Assembly: GCF_007795095.1 (NCBI RefSeq)
Contig: NZ_CP042218.1
Coordinates: 2,521,001 to 2,585,000, forward strand
Source of the DNA: Luteimonas granuli
GTDB lineage: Bacteria > Pseudomonadota > Gammaproteobacteria > Xanthomonadales > Xanthomonadaceae
Direction: 5' to 3'
Length of the DNA: 64,000 bases
Part shown: piece by piece, positions 19,086 through 29,145 of the stretch
Position numbering within the stretch: position 1 is the stretch's first letter
Layout of the letters: each line of letters opens with the position of its first letter
The notes under the pieces: model-generated
What the model was told of the DNA's origin: nothing
The model's input: the letters and a program-made list of their open reading frames with translations, nothing else
The model's database searches: none
Made by a program: the position numbers and the translations under genes

Positions 19086-21167
19086 TCACTCGAAGTCGTA
19101 GCTCATGTCCGGGCCCGAGGGGGCCAGGAAGTGCCCGGACACGTAGTCCACGCCGGTGCCGAACAGCACCGACATGGTGGCGGCGTCGGACACGAAGTCG
19201 GCCATGGTCTGGATGCCCAGTTCCCTCGCCTTGCCGGCGATCTCGCGCACGCGCTGCTGGCTTTCGCCGTTGGCCGGCAGGTCCTCGATGAAGCCGGGGT
19301 CGATCTTGAGCATGTTCGGCTTCAGGTGCGCCAGCAGCTGGAAGGAATCCAGGCCGGCGCCGAAATTCTCCAGCGCGATGCGGCAGTCCACGCGTGCGGT
19401 CGCGGCCGTGAACGCCTGCGCCGCCTTGAGGTGGGTGAACACCTTGGCCTCGGCCAGCTCCAGCACCAGGTACTCGCCGGGCACACCGTGCTCGAGCAGC
19501 TGGTCGCCGATGTAGCGCGGCAGGCTGTCGTCGGCCAGCGAGGCCTGGCTGACCTTGACCAGCAGCGTGGTGGGCCGGCCGGCGCGGATGCGCTCGCCGA
19601 TCACGGCGATCGCGCGGCCCACGACGTAGCGGTCGATCTCCCACAGCAGGCCGTGCTCTTCGGCGATCTGCAGGAAGCTCAGCGGTTTGATCAGTTCGCC
19701 GTCGGCGCCCTTGAGGCGCAGGAAGGTCTCGTACACGGCGCCGGTGTCCCCCTGCAGGCTGATCACCGGCTGGTAGTGGAGCACGAAGCCCTCGTGGTCG
19801 AGCGCGTCGCGCAGGCGCGAGACCCAGGCCTGGATGTGCTCCTCTTCGGCGCGGTCGACGGCGCTGGGGTCGAACAGCTCGAATCGGTTGCCGCCGGTGG
19901 CGCTGGCCGAGGCCATGGCCTCGGCGGCCTTGGCCAGGACCTGGCTGACGCTGGCGATCTTCTCGCCGATCTGCACCGCGCCGATGCTGGCGGTGATCAC
20001 GCTGGAGCGCGAGCCGATCTCGAAGAGCTCCTCCGAGAACGCCTTGAGCACGCGGTCGGCCACGGCCTCGGTGCCGGCGTGGTCGCTGTTGCGCACCATC
20101 AGGGCCAGGGTGTGTTCTCCGAAGCGGGCGGCGACCGCGTCCCCGCCGCCGGCCGCGGCTTGCAGGCGCGCCGCGGTCGCGGCCAGGAGGTCGTCGGCGG
20201 AATCCAGGCCGATGTCGGCCAGCAGGTGCTGGTAGTGGTCGGGCTCGAGCAGCAGCAGACCGTGCTGGGCGCTGCGGTGCGCCGCTTCGTCCACCGCGTC
20301 CTCGAGCGCGCGCAGGAAGGTCGGGCGGTTGTAGAGGCCGGTGACCTGGTCGCGCTGGCGCAGCTCCTCGATCTCGTGCGCGAGCTCGGGGTCGAGCTCC
20401 TGGCGGCGGATCACCACCTGCACGCAGGGCTCGCCCTCGTACTGGGCCTGGATGAATTCCATCGCGGCCGGGAACACGTTGCCCTCGACGTCGCGTGCCT
20501 GCAGCTCGTGGCGCGGTGGCGGCGCTTCGCCCTGGGCCAGCGACTTCAGCAGCTGCCGGAACTCCTCCACGTGCTGTGGCGCCACCATGTCCAGCAGCGA
20601 CATGCCTTCGATGTCCTCGAAGTCGTCGTAGCCGAACATCTCGAGGTAGGCCTGGTTGGCACGGATGTGCATGCCTTCGTGGACGTAGGCGATGGGGTCG
20701 CGCGAGGAGTCGATCAGGGCGTCGCAGCGGCGCTCGGTCTCGCGCAGGCGCGCCTCCAGGCGCCGCCGGGCACGCCGGGCCTCGAGGTCGGCCCAGGCGT
20801 CGCGGATCGCGGTCAGCAGCAGCGACGCCGGCTCCCGGAGCGCCAGCGCGCGCGCGCCGGCGGTCATGGCGCGGATATGGACGTCCTGGTCGATGGCGTC
20901 GGCGACGGCCACCACAGGGATGTCCTTGCCGGTGGCCGCCACCTGCTGCATCACGGTCGCCAGAGGGACGGTCGCCGAATCCTGCTGGGCCACGACCACG
21001 TCCACCGGCTGGGCCCCGACCATGCCCGCGAACTCCTCGGCCGAGGCCGGACGCAAGGGCCGCACGGCGATGCCGGCATTGCGCAGCGTGCTGACGATGA
21101 CTTCGGCCGCTTCGGCGCTGTCGTCGACGATCATCAGCCGCAGGGCGGCTTCCTGGCTTTTCGACAT
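19086..21167 (-). CDS. FimX-like degenerate GGDEF/EAL response regulator
   Basis: 693 aa in the order receiver-like (about residues 8-130), PAS (about 150-255), GGDEF (about 270-425), EAL (about 440-690). Both catalytic signatures are degenerate: the GGDEF site reads RFGEHTLAL and the EAL motif reads YETFLRL, so neither synthesis nor breakdown of c-di-GMP is expected. This architecture and degeneracy match FimX, which binds c-di-GMP through its EAL domain and controls type IV pilus assembly with PilZ/PilB in Pseudomonas and Xanthomonas. The receiver has VDD near its start. Ortholog identity is inferred from architecture. Confidence 0.82.
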   Translation of the reverse strand: MSKSQEAALRLMIVDDSAEAAEVIVSTLRNAGIAVRPLRPASAEEFAGMVGAQPVDVVVAQQDSATVPLATVMQQVAATGKDIPVVAVADAIDQDVHIRAMTAGARALALREPASLLLTAIRDAWADLEARRARRRLEARLRETERRCDALIDSSRDPIAYVHEGMHIRANQAYLEMFGYDDFEDIEGMSLLDMVAPQHVEEFRQLLKSLAQGEAPPPRHELQARDVEGNVFPAAMEFIQAQYEGEPCVQVVIRRQELDPELAHEIEELRQRDQVTGLYNRPTFLRALEDAVDEAAHRSAQHGLLLLEPDHYQHLLADIGLDSADDLLAATAARLQAAAGGGDAVAARFGEHTLALMVRNSDHAGTEAVADRVLKAFSEELFEIGSRSSVITASIGAVQIGEKIASVSQVLAKAAEAMASASATGGNRFELFDPSAVDRAEEEHIQAWVSRLRDALDHEGFVLHYQPVISLQGDTGAVYETFLRLKGADGELIKPLSFLQIAEEHGLLWEIDRYVVGRAIAVIGERIRAGRPTTLLVKVSQASLADDSLPRYIGDQLLEHGVPGEYLVLELAEAKVFTHLKAAQAFTAATARVDCRIALENFGAGLDSFQLLAHLKPNMLKIDPGFIEDLPANGESQQRVREIAGKARELGIQTMADFVSDAATMSVLFGTGVDYVSGHFLAPSGPDMSYDFE

Positions 21168-21266
21168 GGGTCTCTCCGTGGAAGCGGCGTTATGCCATGC
21201 CCCGGCGCATGGAGTCCACGACGCAGGCCCTTTCGGCAGGATGCGGGGCTGCGGCCGCGACGGCCA

Positions 21267-22271
21267 TCACAGCGCGCGCTTGGACGCGTCGCCGGGGACC
21301 TCGCGCACCAGCCGCGGCACCAGGTAGCCGGGCAGGCGCGCTACCAGCGCGGCGTGCAGGGCGCGGGCGCGATCGTCCCCGACCTCGAAATGCGCCGTGC
21401 CGGCGACGCGGTCGAGCTGGTGCAGGTAGTAGGGCAGCACGCCGGCCGCGAAGCCGCGCTCGCAGAGGTCCGCCAGCGCATCGACCGAGTCGTTGACCCC
21501 GGCAAGCAGCACCGCCTGGTTGAGCAGGCTGGCGCCGGTGCCGCGCAGCGCGGCCATCGCGGCGTCGACGGCGGCGTCGAATTCATTGGCGTGGTTGGCA
21601 TGGACGACCACCGCCACCGGCCAGGGCAGGTCGCCCAGCCAGGCCAGCAGCTCGTCGTCGACGCGCTCGGGCAGCACCACCGGCAGCCGGCTGTGGATGC
21701 GCAGGCGACGCACATGGGGCACGTCGCGCAGCAGGCCGGTGAGTTCGGCCAGCTTGCGGGTGGCCAGCGACAGCGGATCGCCGCCGGACAGGATCACCTC
21801 GGTGATCGTGGGATCCGCGGCGATCGCGGCCACGGCGCCGGTCCAGCCACCCGCCGCCGCGGTCTCCTCGGCATAGGGGAAGTGGCGACGGAAGCAGTAG
21901 CGGCAGTTCACCGCGCAGCTGCCGGTGGCCACCAGCAGGGCGCGGCCTTCGTACTTGTGGATCACGCCGCGACCGGCCTTCGCGGCGGCGTCGCCGACCG
22001 CGTCCAGGCCGAAGCCGGGGACGCTGCGCAGTTCCTCGTCGAGCGGCAGCACCTGCCGCAGCAGGGGATCGTGGCGGTCGCCGTGGCGCATCCGGGCGAT
22101 GAAGCTTCGGGGCACGCGCAGGGCGAAGGCGGCCACGGCCGCCTCCGGCACCGCGGCCGCTTCGTGTTCCAGCCCGAGCAGGCCCAGCAGCTCGCGGGGG
22201 TCGCGCACCGAGGCGCGCCACGCCTGCTGCCAGCCGCGCGGCTGCATGGGAAGGGGGGCTGCGGGTATCAT
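21267..22271 (-). CDS. epmB: EF-P (R)-beta-lysine-2,3-aminomutase
   Basis: 334 aa radical-SAM enzyme that converts lysine to beta-lysine, which EpmA attaches to elongation factor P. The iron-sulfur motif is [15 protein letters not shown] (CxxxCxxC); [10 protein letters not shown] and [14 protein letters not shown] are typical of the KamA/EpmB group. Its divergent neighbour is efp, the substrate protein, with 50 bp between starts. epmA is not in the window. ATG at 22271 chosen; Met at 22247 is possible. Confidence 0.94.
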   Translation of the reverse strand: MIPAAPLPMQPRGWQQAWRASVRDPRELLGLLGLEHEAAAVPEAAVAAFALRVPRSFIARMRHGDRHDPLLRQVLPLDEELRSVPGFGLDAVGDAAAKAGRGVIHKYEGRALLVATGSCAVNCRYCFRRHFPYAEETAAAGGWTGAVAAIAADPTITEVILSGGDPLSLATRKLAELTGLLRDVPHVRRLRIHSRLPVVLPERVDDELLAWLGDLPWPVAVVVHANHANEFDAAVDAAMAALRGTGASLLNQAVLLAGVNDSVDALADLCERGFAAGVLPYYLHQLDRVAGTAHFEVGDDRARALHAALVARLPGYLVPRLVREVPGDASKRAL

Positions 22272-22321
22272 TTCCCCGACATTCTAGCCGCTCCGGCGGC
22301 CCAACCCCTGCAGGAGCACGC

Positions 22322-22888
22322 ATGGCCAGCTATGGCATGAACGACGTCAAGAACGGGATGAAGATCCTCGTCAACGCGGAACCCGCGATCATCACCGACA
22401 CCGAGTACGTCAAGCCGGGCAAGGGGCAGGCGTTCACCCGCGTGAAGTACCGCCTGATCAAGTCGGGCCGCGTGCAGGAAGTCACCATGAAGTCGACCGA
22501 CTCGGTCGAGGCCGCCGACGTCATCGACACCGACATGCAGTACCTCTACGCCGACGGCGAGTACTGGCACTTCATGAATCCGGAGAGCTTCGAGCAGGTC
22601 CAGGCCGACAAGGCCGGCATGGGCGGCGCCGAGAAGTGGCTCAAGGGCGAGGAGGACTGCGTGGTCACGCTCTGGAATGGCACGCCGATCCAGGTCACGC
22701 CGCCGAACTTCGTCGAGCTCAAGATCACCGAGACCGACCCCGGCGTCCGCGGCGACACATCGGGCGGCGGCGGCAAGCCGGCCACGCTCGAGACCGGCGC
22801 CGTGGTCCGCGTGCCGCTGTTCGTGAACCAGGACGAAGTGATCAAGGTCGACACCCGCTCCGGCGAGTACGTCAGCCGGGTGAAGTGA
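22322..22888 (+). CDS. efp: Translation elongation factor P
   Basis: 188 aa, standard length. EF-P relieves ribosome stalling at polyproline. The modified lysine is K34 in [10 protein letters not shown], the form that EpmA/EpmB lysylate, fitting the adjacent epmB. KOW and OB domains are complete ([21 protein letters not shown] end). The stop overlaps the start of the deaminase gene (ATGA). Confidence 0.98.
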   Translation: MASYGMNDVKNGMKILVNAEPAIITDTEYVKPGKGQAFTRVKYRLIKSGRVQEVTMKSTDSVEAADVIDTDMQYLYADGEYWHFMNPESFEQVQADKAGMGGAEKWLKGEEDCVVTLWNGTPIQVTPPNFVELKITETDPGVRGDTSGGGGKPATLETGAVVRVPLFVNQDEVIKVDTRSGEYVSRVK

Positions 22889-24237
22889 TGACGGTCGAGG
22901 GGGCCGCGCCCGAGGCCTGCGATCTGCTGGTCGAGGCCGGACACGTCGTCCCGGTGGAGCCGCACGGCGTGGTCCTCGACGACCATGCCGTGGCGGTGCG
23001 CGACGGCGCCATCGTCGCGCTGCTGCCGCGGGCGGAGGCGCGCGCGCGCTTCGCCCCGGCCGAGGTGGTGTCGCGGCCCGGCGGCGTGCTGCTGCCGGGC
23101 TTCGTCAACGCGCACACCCACAACCCGATGACGCTGATGCGCGGCATCGCCGACGACCTGCCGCTCAAGGTCTGGCTGCAGCAGCACATCTGGCCGATCG
23201 AGGCCGCGGTGATGGCGCCGGACTTCGTCGCCGACGGCGTCACCCTGGCGATCGCCGAGATGCTGCGCGGCGGCACCACGAGCTGCAACGAGAACTACTT
23301 CTTCCCGGACGTGCAGGCCGCCGTCTACAGGCGGCACGGCTTCCGCGCCCGCGTCGGCCTGCCGGTGATCGACTTCCCGACCGCCTGGGCCAGCGGCGAC
23401 GACGAGTACTTCGACAAGGCCGGCGCCGTGCACGACCAGTGGCGGGGCGATCCGCTGGTCGCGACGGCCTTCGCGCCGCACGCGCCGTACACGGTCAACG
23501 ACGCCAACTTCGAGCGCGTGCGCATGCTGGCCGACCAGCTCGACGTGCCGGTCCACCTGCACCTGCACGAGACCGCGCAGGAGGTCGAGCAGTCGCTGAA
23601 GGAGCACGGCCAGCGGCCGATCGCGCGCCTGGACCGCCTCGGCCTGGTCAACGACCGCCTGATCGCGGTGCACATGACCCAGCTGACCGAGGCCGAGATC
23701 CACCTCTGCGCCGAGCGCGGCGTGAGCGTCGTCCACTGCCCGGAATCCAACCTCAAGCTGGCCTCGGGCTTCTGCCCGGCCTGCGCGCTGGAACGGGCGG
23801 GGGTGAACCTCGCCATCGGCACCGACGGCTGCGCCAGCAACAACGACCTCGACATGGTCGGCGAGACCCGCACCGCGGCGCTGCTGGCCAAGGCGGTGGC
23901 GCAGGATGCAGCCGGTTTCGACGCCTTCACCGCGCTGCGCGCCGCGACCCTGGGCGGGGCGAAGGCGATCGGTTTCGATCACCTGGTCGGTTCGCTGGAG
24001 CCGGGCAAGCAGGCCGACATGGCCTGCATCGACCTCCGCGAACTCGAGACCCAGCCGCTGCACCACGTGGTCTCGCAGCTCGTCTATGCCGCCGGCCGCC
24101 ACCAGGTGTCCGACGTCTGGATCGCCGGCGCGGCGAAGCTGCGCGGCCGCGAGCTGGTCGACATGGATCCGGCCGCCCTGGTCGCGAACGCCCGCCAGTG
24201 GCGCACGCGCATGGCCGGCATCCGCACCGGCGCCTGA
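22888..24237 (+). CDS. mtaD: 5-methylthioadenosine/S-adenosylhomocysteine deaminase-type hydrolase
   Basis: 449 aa amidohydrolase of the TRZ/ATZ/MtaD group. Metal ligands: HTH in [11 protein letters not shown], His in HLHLHE, HMTQ, and Asp in [13 protein letters not shown]. Family members deaminate SAH and MTA; specificity is inferred. The gene is coupled to efp and followed 37 bp later by ubiG, a SAM-dependent methyltransferase that makes SAH, which supports an SAH-disposal role. Confidence 0.85.
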   Translation: MTVEGAAPEACDLLVEAGHVVPVEPHGVVLDDHAVAVRDGAIVALLPRAEARARFAPAEVVSRPGGVLLPGFVNAHTHNPMTLMRGIADDLPLKVWLQQHIWPIEAAVMAPDFVADGVTLAIAEMLRGGTTSCNENYFFPDVQAAVYRRHGFRARVGLPVIDFPTAWASGDDEYFDKAGAVHDQWRGDPLVATAFAPHAPYTVNDANFERVRMLADQLDVPVHLHLHETAQEVEQSLKEHGQRPIARLDRLGLVNDRLIAVHMTQLTEAEIHLCAERGVSVVHCPESNLKLASGFCPACALERAGVNLAIGTDGCASNNDLDMVGETRTAALLAKAVAQDAAGFDAFTALRAATLGGAKAIGFDHLVGSLEPGKQADMACIDLRELETQPLHHVVSQLVYAAGRHQVSDVWIAGAAKLRGRELVDMDPAALVANARQWRTRMAGIRTGA

Positions 24238-24274
24238 CACGCCGGCGCCTTCCCACACTCCCCGAGCAGCCGCC

Positions 24275-24996
24275 ATGACCACCCCATCCCCGGGCACCAA
24301 TTTCCGCCAGTCCGAGCTCGACAAGTTCGCCGAACTCGCCAATCGCTGGTGGGATCCCGAAGGGCCGCAGAAGCCTCTGCACGCGCTGAACCCGGTGCGG
24401 CTGGACTACGTCGCCGCGCGGCGCCCCTGGCGGGCGCGAAGGTGCTGGACGTCGGCTGCGGCGGCGGCCTGCTGAGCGAGGCCATGGCCCGCGCCGGTGC
24501 CGAAGTCACCGCCATCGACCTCGCCCCCGACCTGGTCAGGGTGGCGCGCCTGCACGCGCTGGAGTCGGGCGTGAAGGTCGACTACCGCGTGCAGCCGGTG
24601 GAAGCCCTGGCCGAGGAGGCCCCCGGCGGCTTCGACCTCGTCACCTGCATGGAGATGCTGGAGCACGTGCCCGACCCCGGCGCGATCATCGCCGCCTGCG
24701 CGACCCTCCTGAAGCCGGGGGGCAAGCTGTTCGTCTCCACTCTCAACCGCACCCCCGCGGCCTTCGCGCTGGCGATCGTGGGCGCCGAGTACCTGGCCCG
24801 CCTGCTGCCGCGCGGCACCCACCAGTACCGCGACTTCATCCGTCCCTCCGAGCTGGCCGCCTGGCTTCGCGAGGCGCGCCTCGAGCTCGACGACGTCTCC
24901 GGCCTGGTGTACGAGCCCTGGGCCAACCGTGCGCGGCTGTCCTCGCGCACCGACGTCAACTACCTCGCCTCGGCCACGAAGCCGGACGCATCGTGA
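24275..24996 (+). CDS. ubiG: Ubiquinone 3-O-methyltransferase, frameshifted
   Basis: UbiG performs both O-methylations in ubiquinone synthesis. The N-terminus ([33 protein letters not shown]) is in one frame, and the SAM-binding core ([17 protein letters not shown]) and the C-terminus ([18 protein letters not shown]) are in the frame one base back. Adding one base within about 24416-24426 (GCCGCGCGGCGCCC) rejoins AAR to APLAGAKV, giving 240 aa. Likely a sequencing error because ubiquinone synthesis is normally needed. Ends overlapping gph. Confidence 0.9.
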
Positions 24997-25679
24997 GCGG
25001 GAAGGATCCGGGGGCGCGCGGACGCTTCCCGCGCTGCGTGCTGTTCGACCTCGACGGCACCCTGCTCGACAGCGCGCCGGACATGGCCGCGACCGTCAAT
25101 CGCATGCGCGCGGCGCGCGGCGCACCGCCGATGCCGCTGGCCGACCTGCGCCCCCACGTCTCCAAGGGCGCGCGCGCGATGAGCGCCGCCGCGTTCCCCG
25201 AGCTCGCCGGCGAAGTGCCGCCCGAGGTCGTCAGGGAATTCCTGGCCGTGTACGCCGAAGAGCTCGGCCGCCATGGCGCCGCCTTCGACGGCGTCGAGGC
25301 GATGCTGGCCGCGCTCGAGGCCGACGGCGCGCGCTGGGGCATCGTCACCAACAAGCCCGAGTACCTGGCGCGCGGCCTGATGCCCGCACTGGGCTGGGAC
25401 ACGCGCAGCGGGGTGCTGGTCGGCGGCGACACCCTGGCCGAGCGCAAGCCGCATCCGCTGCCGCTGCTGCATGCCGCGGAGGCCATGGGCTTCGCGGTCG
25501 CCGACTGCGTCTATGTCGGCGACGACGAACGCGACATCGTGGCCGCGCGCGCCGCCGGCATGCGCTCCCTGGTCGCGCTCTGGGGCTACCGCCTCCGGCA
25601 TGACGACCCGCTCGCCTGGCAGGCCGATGCGATGGTCGCGACGCCCGCCGACCTGCTCGAACCGGACGCCTGGCCGTGA
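24993..25679 (+). CDS. gph: Phosphoglycolate phosphatase (HAD family)
   Basis: 228 aa. HAD motifs: [35 protein letters not shown] (Lys), [10 protein letters not shown]. Removes phosphate from 2-phosphoglycolate. GTG start overlaps the ubiG stop (GTGA). A gph next to ubiG is common in gammaproteobacteria. Confidence 0.92.
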   Translation: MSGKDPGARGRFPRCVLFDLDGTLLDSAPDMAATVNRMRAARGAPPMPLADLRPHVSKGARAMSAAAFPELAGEVPPEVVREFLAVYAEELGRHGAAFDGVEAMLAALEADGARWGIVTNKPEYLARGLMPALGWDTRSGVLVGGDTLAERKPHPLPLLHAAEAMGFAVADCVYVGDDERDIVAARAAGMRSLVALWGYRLRHDDPLAWQADAMVATPADLLEPDAWP

Positions 25680-26386
25680 GCATCGAAGGCGTCCGCGGCG
25701 AGGCCGCGACCTTCATCGACAAGTGGCGCGCGCGCTGGCCGGAGTGGGAGATCGCCGCGGTGTTCGTGCCGGAACCGCAGCGGTCGCTCGCCGAGGCCTG
25801 GTTCGCGCTGCTGCAGGAGCTCGGCGATGCCGCCTGGGGCGGTGCCGACCCGACGCCGGGGCTGGCCAAGCTGGCCTGGTGGCAGGAAGAGCTGGGCGGT
25901 TGGGCGAAGGGAGCGCGCCGGCACCCTCTGGGACAGCCGTTGCAGCAGAGGGCGGCGCCCTGGCTGGAGTTGGGTCGCGCCCTGGCGGACCTGCGCTCGC
26001 TGCGCGGGGAGGGTGGGGACGCTGAATCACCGGCGGACGCCGTCGCCGCGGGCGAAGCCTTCGCCGCCGCGGTCGCGGACTGCGAGGCTGCGCTGTTCGG
26101 TGGCCGCGCGCCGGATCCCGCGGGCCGCGCGGCCGTGCTGGGTTGCCTGCTGGGCGAGCGGGCACTGATGCGGGTCGCGGCCGGAATGCCGTCAACCCCG
26201 ATTCCGGCGCCTTACGCGGGAACAGGCGCAGGCGCGGACCGGGCGCGCTCGTCGGTGCGTGCCGGCAGCCGCCCACGCGGCGTCCTCGCCGCCCTGGTCG
26301 CCGCCCGCCAGGCCCGGCCCGACCGGCCGCTGCCGCCGCTGAGGGCGCTGTTCGCCGCATGGCGGGGTGCCCGGCGCGCGGGTTGA
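25676..26386 (+). CDS. Squalene/phytoene-synthase-like protein of unknown function
   Basis: 236 aa, GTG start overlapping the gph stop. The stretch KLAWWQEELGGWAKGARRHP followed by LGQPLQ resembles the WWR-x-E-L...HP(V/L) segment of trans-isoprenyl diphosphate synthases of the squalene/phytoene/NDUFAF6 type. The Asp-rich DxxxD metal sites of active enzymes are not apparent and the protein is short, so it may be non-catalytic. It is the last gene of the mtaD-ubiG-gph run. Function unknown. Confidence 0.6.
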   Translation: MSIEGVRGEAATFIDKWRARWPEWEIAAVFVPEPQRSLAEAWFALLQELGDAAWGGADPTPGLAKLAWWQEELGGWAKGARRHPLGQPLQQRAAPWLELGRALADLRSLRGEGGDAESPADAVAAGEAFAAAVADCEAALFGGRAPDPAGRAAVLGCLLGERALMRVAAGMPSTPIPAPYAGTGAGADRARSSVRAGSRPRGVLAALVAARQARPDRPLPPLRALFAAWRGARRAG

Positions 26387-26486
26387 GGCCAGGCGCTCCA
26401 GCGCGCGTGCGCGACATGCACCGTTGCGCGGGCTCGCGCCGGGCCGCGGGTACAATTGCAAGCCGTTCTCGATTGCAGGCTTCCGC

Positions 26487-27412
26487 GTGACCTCTTCCAA
26501 CCCACCCCCGGTGTTGCCCGATGTCGCCTACGACCGCGCGGCGGCCGCTCGGCCCCTCGACTGGGTGGGCATGCGGCGCATCGCGCTGCCGCTGCGCGTG
26601 CCGGACGGGGGTGACGGGTCGCAGCTGGTGCCGGCGTCGGCGGACATCGGCGTGGACCTGGCCAGCGCCGAGACCCGCGGCATCCACATGTCGCGGCTGT
26701 ACCTGCTGCTGCAGGACGGGCTTCCGGCCGAGCCGCTCTCGGCCTCGTCGCTGCGCGCGCTGCTGCGCGCGTGCATCGACTCGCAGTCGGGCCTGGCGAC
26801 CCGCGCGCGCCTGACCCTGCGCTGGAACCAACTGCTGCGCCGGCGCGCGTTGGCCAGCGACAATGCGGGCTGGAAGTCGTATCCGGTCGAGGTCGACGCC
26901 GTGCTGTCGCCGTCGGGCGCGGAGATCACGCTGGCCTTCGGCATCGACTACTCCAGCACCTGCCCGGCGTCCGCGGCGCTGTCGCGCCGGGCCAACGCCG
27001 ACCGCTTCGAGGCCGACTTCGCCGGTGACGAATCGCCGTCCAGGGTCGAGGTGCTCGACTGGCTGGCCGAGCGCGGCATGGCCGCCACCCCCACGCCCAG
27101 CGCAGCCGCGCCGACGTGCGCGTGGTCCTGCGCAACGACGTCGACGCGCTGCCGCTGCTCGAGCTGGTGGACGCCATCGAGGCGGCGCTCGGCACGCCGG
27201 TGCAGACCGCGGTCAAGCGCGAGGACGAGCAGGCCTTCGCCCGCGCCAACGCCGACAATCTGATGTTCTGCGAGGACGCCGCGCGCAGGGTGGCCGCGGT
27301 GGTATCCGGCAGTCCGCGGGTGGCCCGCTTCGATGTCACGGTCTCGCACTTCGAAAGCCTGCACGCGCACGACGCCGTGGCGCGCGTGGCCGGGGTCGTG
27401 CAGCTTCGCTGA
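26487..27412 (+). CDS. folE2: GTP cyclohydrolase FolE2 (type IB), frameshifted
   Basis: Makes dihydroneopterin triphosphate for folate/queuosine. GTG start at 26487; a TACAAT -10-like box lies at 26451-26456. Motifs: [24 protein letters not shown] (metal Cys), and [12 protein letters not shown]. The frame breaks in a run of five C (27088-27092); one more C restores [19 protein letters not shown] and joins the two parts into 308 aa. Only the last third is displaced, so an indel error is likely. Confidence 0.9.
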
Positions 27413-27472
27413 ATGCGCTCCGGGTTTCCGGGTTTCCGGTTTCCGGGGTCGTCTCCGCGATAGCATGGCGCG

Positions 27473-29130
27473 ATGCGGAGGGGGGATCCGGAGCTGGACT
27501 GGTGGTGCGGCCTGTGGCTGTGCCTGCTGCTGCTGTGCGCGGTCCCGGCCCAGGCTGGCGCATCCTCCTTCGTGCTGCAGTCGCTGCCCGGTGACGCCAG
27601 TCCCGCCGACGTGCTGGCCGGACATCACGACCACGAACTCGGCCCGCCGCTTGCGGAGCCGCTGATCCGCGGTCGCCGCGGCGAGACCCGCTGGTGGCGG
27701 GTCATCACGCCGGAGCCGCGGACTGCGGAGGATTCCCCCAAGCTGGTCCTGCGCTCGCCCTTCCTGGCCCGGGTGCAGGCCTGGGCGCCGGGAAAAGCGG
27801 CTCCGGCGCGGTACGCGCTGTACGGGGACGATGCCGATCCGCGCCATTCCCACCGCGCGCTGTTCGTCGACCTTCCGCAGGGCATCCCCGCCGGCAGCGC
27901 GCTTTGGCTGCGGATCGACCCGGGCTCGCGGGTCGCGATGCAGGTGTCGATCGAGCCGCTCGACCAGGTGCGCCGCGACGATCTGGCCTACGTCGCCTGG
28001 CGCGTCTTCGTCCTGTCCGTGCTCTCGGTACTGGCGTTGCTGGCGTTCGCCTTCGGCATCGGGACCGGCGAGGCCAGCTTCGGCTGGTTCGGCGCGATGC
28101 TGTGCTTCGCGGTGCTGTACACCATGTCCCTGGGGGCGACCTGCGCCTGGTGCCCTGGGCCGAGGCGGTCTTCGGCACCACGCCGCAGTCCAGCCGCATC
28201 GTCGGCGGGCTGGGCGTGGTCTGCAGCAACCTGTTCCAGCGCGCCTATCTCGGTCTGCCGCGGAAACTGCGCTGGGCCGAGCGCGCGCTGTGGTTCGGCA
28301 GCGGACTGGCCATGGTCACGGTGGTCGGCAGCGTGTTCGTGGATGCCGGGTGGCTGGGGCGCGTCGGCAACATCGGGCTGGTGCTGTCCGCCATCGTGCT
28401 GTTCCTGGCCAGCACGCGGCTGGCGGCCGTCGGCGATCGCGCGGGCCGGGTGGTGATGGTGTCGTGGCTGCCGCTGATGGTGCTCATCACACTGGTGGCG
28501 CTGCAGATGGCGGGTCTCTGGGCGGGGGCCGCGTGGCTGGCGCAGGGGCTGGCCGGCAGCTTCGCACTGGCCGGCCTGCTGCTGACCATCGGACTGGCGG
28601 ACAAGCTGGTCCAGCTGCGCCGCGACCTGGACCGCGCCAGCGCGCGGGCGAGCGCCGACGAGCTGACCGGGATGTTCAACCGCAGCGGAATCGAAGGAGA
28701 GCTGCGACGGGTGATGCAGGCCGCGCAGGCGCGGTCGATGCCGGTGAGCATCGCCTTCGTCGACCTGGACCGTTTCAAGCAGATCAACGACGAGCACGGG
28801 CACGGGGTCGGCGACGAGTGCCTGCGGATCGCGTCGCAGCGCATCCTCAACCAACTGCGCGGCCGCGACATCATCGGCCGCTACGGCGGCGACGAGTTCC
28901 TGGTGGTGATGCCGGACACGCCCTTGGCCGATGCGCTGGACGTGGCCGGCCACATGCGCGCAGCGATCGCGAGCCGGCCGCTGGCGACGGCCGGAGTCGA
29001 TGTGGAGGGGACGCTGAGCATCGGCGTGGCCGAACTGGTTCCCGGCGAGTCGATGGATTCGCTGGTCGAGCGTGCGGACGCGGCGCTGTACGCGAGCAAG
29101 GACGCGGGGCGGGACCGGGTCAGCGGCTGA
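27473..29130 (+). CDS. 7TMR-DISM diguanylate cyclase, frameshifted
   Basis: A signal peptide (about residues 1-28), an extracellular 7TMR-DISM_2-like beta domain (about 30-170), about seven membrane helices (about 178-370) and a GGDEF domain (about 385-550) with RYGGDEF intact, so c-di-GMP synthesis is expected. No clear RxxD inhibitory site is visible. The frame breaks inside the membrane region at five G (28132-28136); one more G gives MSLGGDLRLVPWAEAVF and a 552-aa protein. Similar in layout to the second cyclase at 57327-59168. Confidence 0.87.
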
Positions 29131-29145
29131 CCGCGGCGCCCCGTC

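Noticed and set aside
19131..22340. 1069-codon plus-strand ORF
   Set aside because: It is antisense to the FimX-like and epmB genes, low in complexity, with no domain; typical GC-rich shadow.
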